NCBI GenBank assembly: GCA_026706325.1
Contig: JAPOYZ010000280.1
Span: forward strand, 1-11,550
DNA length: 11,550 nucleotides
Direction: 5' to 3'
DNA from: Candidatus Aminicenantota bacterium
Lineage (GTDB): Bacteria; Acidobacteriota; UBA6911; RPQK01; JAJDTT01
Within the stretch, counting starts at the first letter, position 1. Every line of letters starts with the position of its first letter. The notes below the pieces were generated by a model. That model worked only from the letters and a program-made list of their open reading frames with translations, made no database searches and was not told the origin of the DNA. The position numbers were made by a program, and so were the translations under genes. Shown here in pieces: positions 8,701-11,550 of the stretch.

Positions 8701-9302
8701 CTCGCCACGAGGCGCCCGTGGAACCGGAGGAAGAAGAGGAAGCCGTATTTGCCGGCATTGAGGCAACACTGGAAGCTGTTCCGGACGTGGCCCAAGAGAC
8801 GCCGGTCCAGGGAGGATGGACCCGCGGACTGATCCTGCACAAACTGATTGAGGAGATCCTGACCGGAGAAATCCAATCGGACGAGGCCGCCGTGCGGGCG
8901 CGAGCCGAGGAACTGATTGGTCAATTGGGCCTTGACGACGAAGAAGATGCGGCGGCGGGGCCGTCCAGTACCGAGATGGCAGCCACAGTGATGCGGACCT
9001 TGCAACTTCCCGAAGTCGTTGCCCTCCGGCCGCGGCTGGTTCCCGAATTTCCGGTCTACGCCAGCGCCGTCGAGGGTTCGGCGGTATCCCTCACTTCCGG
9101 CATTGCCGACGCCGTTGCCATCGACGGGGAGGGGCGGATCGACGTGGTGGTGGACTGGAAAAGTGACGTGGAACCCGGCAGAAAGCAGGCCGCCATGTAT
9201 CGCCGGCAGGTTCGCGAATATCTCCCATCGACGACCGCCCGGACGGGCCTGATCGTCTTCATGAGTTCCGGCCGTGTCGACAGAATCGTTCGGGACGGCT
9301 GA
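5790..9302 (+). CDS. addA: AddA-like UvrD-family helicase-nuclease
   Basis: The 1170-residue protein is an ATP-driven superfamily 1 DNA helicase with a C-terminal nuclease, the motor subunit of an AddAB/RecBCD-type complex that unwinds and trims broken DNA ends to load RecA. Visible helicase motifs are Walker A EAGAGSGKT (Lys51), ITFTEAAASEL (motif Ia), Walker B VDEFQDTDPLQ (Asp426-Glu427), GDPKQAIYRFRGAD (from about 466), ANFRT (motif IV), ITMHSAKGLEWP (from about 819) and VALTRARDLL (from 889). A glutamate-rich linker (EPEEEEEA) leads to the nuclease: His1017 (GLILHK), Asp1107 (IADAV), Asp1122 and Lys1124 (DWKSD), and Gln1140/Tyr1144 (YRRQVREY). The length fits AddA. GGGA lies 7 bases before ATG 5790 and supports this start; ATG 5832 is an alternative. 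The gene is almost certainly co-transcribed with the addB-like gene. Whether it is the main repair nuclease or an accessory copy cannot be told here. Confidence 0.93.
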   Translation: MDGPDVRLGPRIHSMAGDGPAPPLPDSAARIPALTDHERTLLVEAGAGSGKTALMAGRAAMMVGAGVHPRDIVAITFTEAAASELLERIETMVRDLLSGTIPKELAEALPSGLTRAQKGHLVHGAKNLDEITCTTIHGFCQQLIRPYPVETDLDPGAAIIDPSAAELAYRDLLEAWLSARFGRDRGSEGLGRIPPIRDAGGTQDFLAALVLAAPEETVALAKRTAEFLKVHRTAQAAAPDLDPAVSDRFVEATSAFAAWYRNCNVEEPDTAAMIEDLLRVAEFIRGVDVPSLTGRFLKNLLFHRPPSACKKGSSEFKQWRRKTRWKQAAAAIGGSTALGERLSAAGNAHYDACGTAYEEFHSQLGALAFVRFVEEFDRLRELYREYKRDAALLDFDDLLYQARDLLKQNESVREALASRYPRILVDEFQDTDPLQAEIIWLLAGEGDPDLPWQERAIRPGALFAVGDPKQAIYRFRGADVNTYLLAKEALERRDSSSILHITANFRTRKPILEYVNAHFEPMLDESRGQPGFTPLAAIRPSAGEPCVAAIDIELDGTDRTPKGRPIARRVRRKEAKVLASVVQDLIGTYPVGDKQETLRPARAGDIALLAPTGTSLWIYEQAMEELGIPIATQAGKGFFRRQEVHDLIAIARVIADSRDTLALGALIRGPLVGLTEEEIADEIEALHARAQCADSGLGPKERSPGRLTLWTDPKAVGNGVLRRTLEVLQNLSRKARQLTPYHLMVEAVEELHVNSILKARHLRGAERALANVELVLEMARAYGSRGIGDFARALWQHWNGQDAQTEGRPDAAADAVSIITMHSAKGLEWPIVIPINSTTRPRNVTGFLYGRSDDTIHFKNKAFSSDGYAEVRDEEELELRAERIRLWYVALTRARDLLVLPRQNERIGGDWFSLIDIDLDSLPSISAGGGFGGAPEREAGSSPNAQDLATWKREAAEIHANQRQISWDRPSRHEAPVEPEEEEEAVFAGIEATLEAVPDVAQETPVQGGWTRGLILHKLIEEILTGEIQSDEAAVRARAEELIGQLGLDDEEDAAAGPSSTEMAATVMRTLQLPEVVALRPRLVPEFPVYASAVEGSAVSLTSGIADAVAIDGEGRIDVVVDWKSDVEPGRKQAAMYRRQVREYLPSTTARTGLIVFMSSGRVDRIVRDG

Positions 9303-9365
9303 TCAGGGAGGCATCCCAAGCGCCGCCGGTGGCATCCTCCCCGGCATCCTGGGACAATCCGGGCC

Positions 9366-10241
9366 ATGCCCGGCCGTGCCTGGCTCTACGCCCTGTCCGC
9401 CGTACTCCTCTGGTCCACCGTCGCCTCCGTCTTCAAGCTGACCCTGAGGCACGTGGACTTCATCCACCTGCTCCTGATCTCCTCCTGGACGGCCTTTCTG
9501 GCCCTTTTTCTGGTCCTGGCGGCCCAGGGAAAGGTCGCTCTCCTGCGGCGGCTCACCGGCCGCGAACTCCTCCGTTCCGCCGGCCTCGGGGCACTGAACC
9601 CATACCTCTATTACCTGGTTCTGTTCAAGGCCTACTCCCTGATTCCGGCCCAGGAAGCACTGGCCCTGAACTACACATGGCCCGTGGTGCTGGTCCTCCT
9701 CTCGGTGCCTTTGCTGGGGCAACGGATCGGCGCAGGAAGCGTGGCCGCGATCCTGGTCAGCTTCTCCGGGGTGGTCCTGATCGCCACGCGCGGGGAAGTG
9801 ACCGGCTTGGCTGTCTCCCATCCCCTGGGCGCCGCTCTGGCGTTGGGCTCCTCCCTGATCTGGGCCTTGTTCTGGATCTTCAATTTGAGGGACCGCCGCG
9901 ATCCGGTCCTGAGACTCTTTCTGAGTTTCGGGTTCGGCTCCCTTTTCATCCTGGCCACCGTCCTGCTGGGTGAGGGGATCCGAATACCTGCATGGCCGGG
10001 CCTATTGGGAGGCCTCTACTCCGGACTGTTCGAAATGGGACTGACCTTTCTCCTCTGGCTCAAGGCGCTGGAACTGGCCAGCACTACCGCACAGGTCAGC
10101 AACCTGGTCTTTCTCGCCCCGTTCCTCTCCCTGGTCTTCATCCGGGTGCTGGTCGGCGAGCCGATCCTGCCCTCCACCTTGGCAGGATTGGTCCTGATTA
10201 TTTGCGGAATTCTGATTCAACAACGTCTGGAGCGAACATGA
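9366..10241 (+). CDS. EamA/DMT family transporter
   Basis: This 291-residue integral membrane protein of the drug/metabolite transporter superfamily sits in the inner membrane and usually exports small metabolites. Ten hydrophobic segments can be counted (about 6-25, 30-52, 68-92, 95-117, 122-141, 150-172, 182-203, 208-236, 240-264 and 266-286), forming the two EamA halves typical of the family at its usual length. Characteristic family sequences are NYTWPVVLVLLSVPLLGQRI at the end of half one and VGEPILPSTLAGLVLI near the C-terminus. The ATG at 9366 is the only good start; its upstream region has no strong Shine-Dalgarno sequence. The gene begins 63 bases after the addA-like stop in the same direction and precedes a tartrate/D-malate-type dehydrogenase gene. 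The substrate cannot be deduced; a link to the neighbouring hydroxy-acid enzyme is only a guess. Confidence 0.92.
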   Translation: MPGRAWLYALSAVLLWSTVASVFKLTLRHVDFIHLLLISSWTAFLALFLVLAAQGKVALLRRLTGRELLRSAGLGALNPYLYYLVLFKAYSLIPAQEALALNYTWPVVLVLLSVPLLGQRIGAGSVAAILVSFSGVVLIATRGEVTGLAVSHPLGAALALGSSLIWALFWIFNLRDRRDPVLRLFLSFGFGSLFILATVLLGEGIRIPAWPGLLGGLYSGLFEMGLTFLLWLKALELASTTAQVSNLVFLAPFLSLVFIRVLVGEPILPSTLAGLVLIICGILIQQRLERT

Positions 10242-10312
10242 AGCGTGCCGTCCATGGCGACATTCGGAGCGGACTGCTAACCTGAGCCCGCTGGACACCG
10301 ACGGAGAACACC

Positions 10313-11374
10313 ATGCGAAGTTATCGGATTACCGCCTACCCCGGAGATGGAATCGGCCAGGAGGTCACGGCTGAGACGCTCCGCGTATTGGACGCGGCGC
10401 AGGATGTTGGCGGGGGCTTCCGTTTGGAGGTGACCCAGGTCCCGTGGGGCTCGGACTACTACCACCGGCACGGCGCCGTCGTGCCGGACGACTACCTGGA
10501 CCAGTTGGCCCCCAGCGACGCCATCTTCCTGGGAGCCATCGGAGACCCGGCCCGGATTCCGGACCACGTGACCCTGGCGCCGCTGATCCGCATCCGGCAG
10601 CGCTTCGACCAGTACGCCTGCGTGAGGCCCGCCCGGCTCTTTCCGGGGGTTCGGACGCCGTTGGCCGGGAAGGGCCCAGCGGACATCGACCTGGTGGTGA
10701 TCCGGGAGAACTCGGAGGGCGAATACGTCGACAACGGAGGCCGTTTCCGCGTCGGCACGCCCGACGAGTTCGCGGTCCAGACCGCCCTGCACACGCGCAA
10801 GGGGATCGAGCGGATCCTCCGCTTCGGCTTCCGGATGGCCGGCACCCGGCGGGGCCACCTGACCATGATCACCAAGTCCAACGCCCAGCGCTACGGCTTC
10901 GTGCTCTGGGACGAGGTCCTGGAACAACTCAAGTCCGAGTATCCGGACATCGAAGTGGCCAAATACCACATCGACGCCGCGGTCATGAACTTTGTCCGTT
11001 GGCCCGAACGGTTCGACGTGGTCGTGGCCTCCAACCTGTTCGGGGATATCCTGACCGACCTCTCAGGGATCCTGGCGGGAGGACTGGGCCAGGCGCCCTC
11101 TTCCAACATCAACCCGGAACGGCGTTTCCCCTCCATGTTCGAGCCGGTCCACGGCTCCGCGCCCGACATTGCCGGCCAGGGAATCGCCAACCCCACGGCG
11201 GCCATCCTCAGCGGGGCCAACATGCTCCACTGGCTGGGAGAGGAACGGGCCGCCGCCGCCGTCGAGCAGGCGGTGGAAGCGACCTTTGCCCAAGGCCACG
11301 GCACCCCCGACTTGGGCGGCGGCCATACGACCCGGTCGTTTACCGACCGGGTTTTGGACAATCTGCAGGTCTGA
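10313..11374 (+). CDS. Tartrate/D-malate dehydrogenase (TtuC/DmlA-type beta-decarboxylating dehydrogenase)
   Basis: The 353-residue cytoplasmic enzyme belongs to the isocitrate/isopropylmalate dehydrogenase family, which oxidises 2-hydroxy acids with NAD and a divalent metal. The N-terminus YPGDGIGQEV is the family's phosphate-loop region. WGSDYYHRHG (45-54) and VIRENSEGEYVDNGGR (129-144) are the forms I associate with tartrate/D-malate dehydrogenases. Tyr138, Lys188 (ITKSNAQRYG), and the metal ligands Asp221, Asp245 and Asp249 (NLFGDILTDL) are all present. HGSAPDIAGQGIANP (280-294) is the NAD-binding loop. Isopropylmalate dehydrogenase is less likely because of the WGSDYY and GEYVDNGGR signatures, and no leucine genes are adjacent. 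GGAG precedes the ATG by about 7 bases. The gene lies 71 bases after the transporter gene and may share its transcript. The family is certain; tartrate versus D-malate preference is open. Confidence 0.9.
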   Translation: MRSYRITAYPGDGIGQEVTAETLRVLDAAQDVGGGFRLEVTQVPWGSDYYHRHGAVVPDDYLDQLAPSDAIFLGAIGDPARIPDHVTLAPLIRIRQRFDQYACVRPARLFPGVRTPLAGKGPADIDLVVIRENSEGEYVDNGGRFRVGTPDEFAVQTALHTRKGIERILRFGFRMAGTRRGHLTMITKSNAQRYGFVLWDEVLEQLKSEYPDIEVAKYHIDAAVMNFVRWPERFDVVVASNLFGDILTDLSGILAGGLGQAPSSNINPERRFPSMFEPVHGSAPDIAGQGIANPTAAILSGANMLHWLGEERAAAAVEQAVEATFAQGHGTPDLGGGHTTRSFTDRVLDNLQV

Positions 11375-11413
11375 CTCGACCCAATATTCATATCGGGAAT
11401 CACCATCCGAGGG

Positions 11414-11512
11414 TCACCCGAAATCGAGAGGCTCGCGCATCGGTTCGCGCGGCGGCAGTTCCAGCTTCACGCCGCCGACGGGCGCGAAGCATTCGCGGAT
11501 GAAACTGGCCAT
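11414..11512 (-). CDS. Possible small hypothetical ORF
   Basis: A 32-codon leftward frame starts at ATG 11512, four bases after the stop of another leftward frame (TGA, 11517-11519). It begins MASFIRECFAPVGG and ends with LDFG. An AAGGG run directly abuts the ATG, too close for a normal ribosome binding site, although translational coupling to the preceding stop is conceivable. I do not recognise the peptide. It could be a real small gene, the tail of a frameshifted gene, or chance in GC-rich DNA. The remaining bases after the dehydrogenase stop show nothing else I can support. Confidence 0.25.
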   Translation of the reverse strand: MASFIRECFAPVGGVKLELPPREPMREPLDFG

Positions 11513-11516
11513 CCCT

Positions 11517-11550
11517 TCAAGTCAACGTGTCGCGCGCATCCAGCAGACGC
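11517..11550 (-). CDS. Possible C-terminal end of an unidentified leftward gene
   Basis: The last bases read leftward as an open frame ending in RLLDARDTLT and a TGA stop. The composition looks like a normal protein C-terminus, and its stop lies four bases before the ATG of the small ORF, as in coupled genes. Ten codons are far too few for identification, so this is only a hint that a leftward gene converges on the dehydrogenase gene. Confidence 0.2.
   Translation of the reverse strand, partial: RLLDARDTLT

Noticed and set aside
9303..9365. GGGAGG and CCTCCC in the gap after the addA-like gene as a possible terminator
   Set aside because: The stem is only six base pairs with a loop of more than 20 bases and no following T run.
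10238..10285. A 15-codon ORF overlapping the transporter stop (ATGA), resembling a leader peptide
   Set aside because: It has no run of regulatory codons, no attenuator-like hairpins after it and no recognisable sequence; very short ORFs like this are common by chance.
10444..11502. A 352-codon plus-strand frame overlapping the dehydrogenase gene
   Set aside because: Its product is dominated by Arg, Gly and Pro, typical of an off-frame read of GC-rich DNA; the overlapping frame carries the complete dehydrogenase signatures.

Overview
The window is a gene-dense, GC-rich stretch of bacterial chromosome. It has long open frames, short gaps and frequent long shadow ORFs. The codon use, the secreted ankyrin-repeat protein and the sugar-acid-type dehydrogenases would fit a Gram-negative lineage such as Acidobacteriota or Alphaproteobacteria. 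That placement is an inference from style only; no rRNA, tRNA or other phylogenetic marker is present. No mobile element, CRISPR array or integration site was seen.

Left part, minus strand (1-2845): a short-chain dehydrogenase/reductase (SDR), cut off by the window start just before its C-terminus, lies downstream of a gene for a secreted protein. That protein has an N-terminal helical, TPR-like part and 13 consecutive ankyrin repeats, each exactly 34 residues long. The 220-base gap between the two genes holds a perfect 8-bp hairpin close to the end of the ankyrin gene.

The 199-base gap 2846-3044 separates the divergent ankyrin gene from a rightward block of four genes.

Right part, plus strand (3045-11374): an AddB-like protein with a degenerate helicase body and an intact PD-(D/E)XK nuclease is followed after 12 bases by an AddA-like UvrD-family helicase-nuclease with all main helicase motifs and a second nuclease domain. 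Together they should form a two-nuclease AddAB-type complex that resects double-strand DNA ends for recombination. After 63 bases comes a ten-helix EamA/DMT transporter, and after a further 71 bases an isocitrate/isopropylmalate-type dehydrogenase of the tartrate/D-malate dehydrogenase kind. The same orientation and short gaps allow a common transcript, but the last two genes have no evident functional tie to the nuclease pair.

The last 176 bases contain only the end of an unidentified leftward frame and a possible 32-codon leftward ORF.

The most unusual point is the AddB-like subunit. It lacks both a Walker A loop and the four iron-sulfur cysteines typical of AddB, yet keeps its nuclease residues. 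Otherwise the window looks like ordinary chromosomal housekeeping and metabolism, and I did not find a convincing wholly new system.
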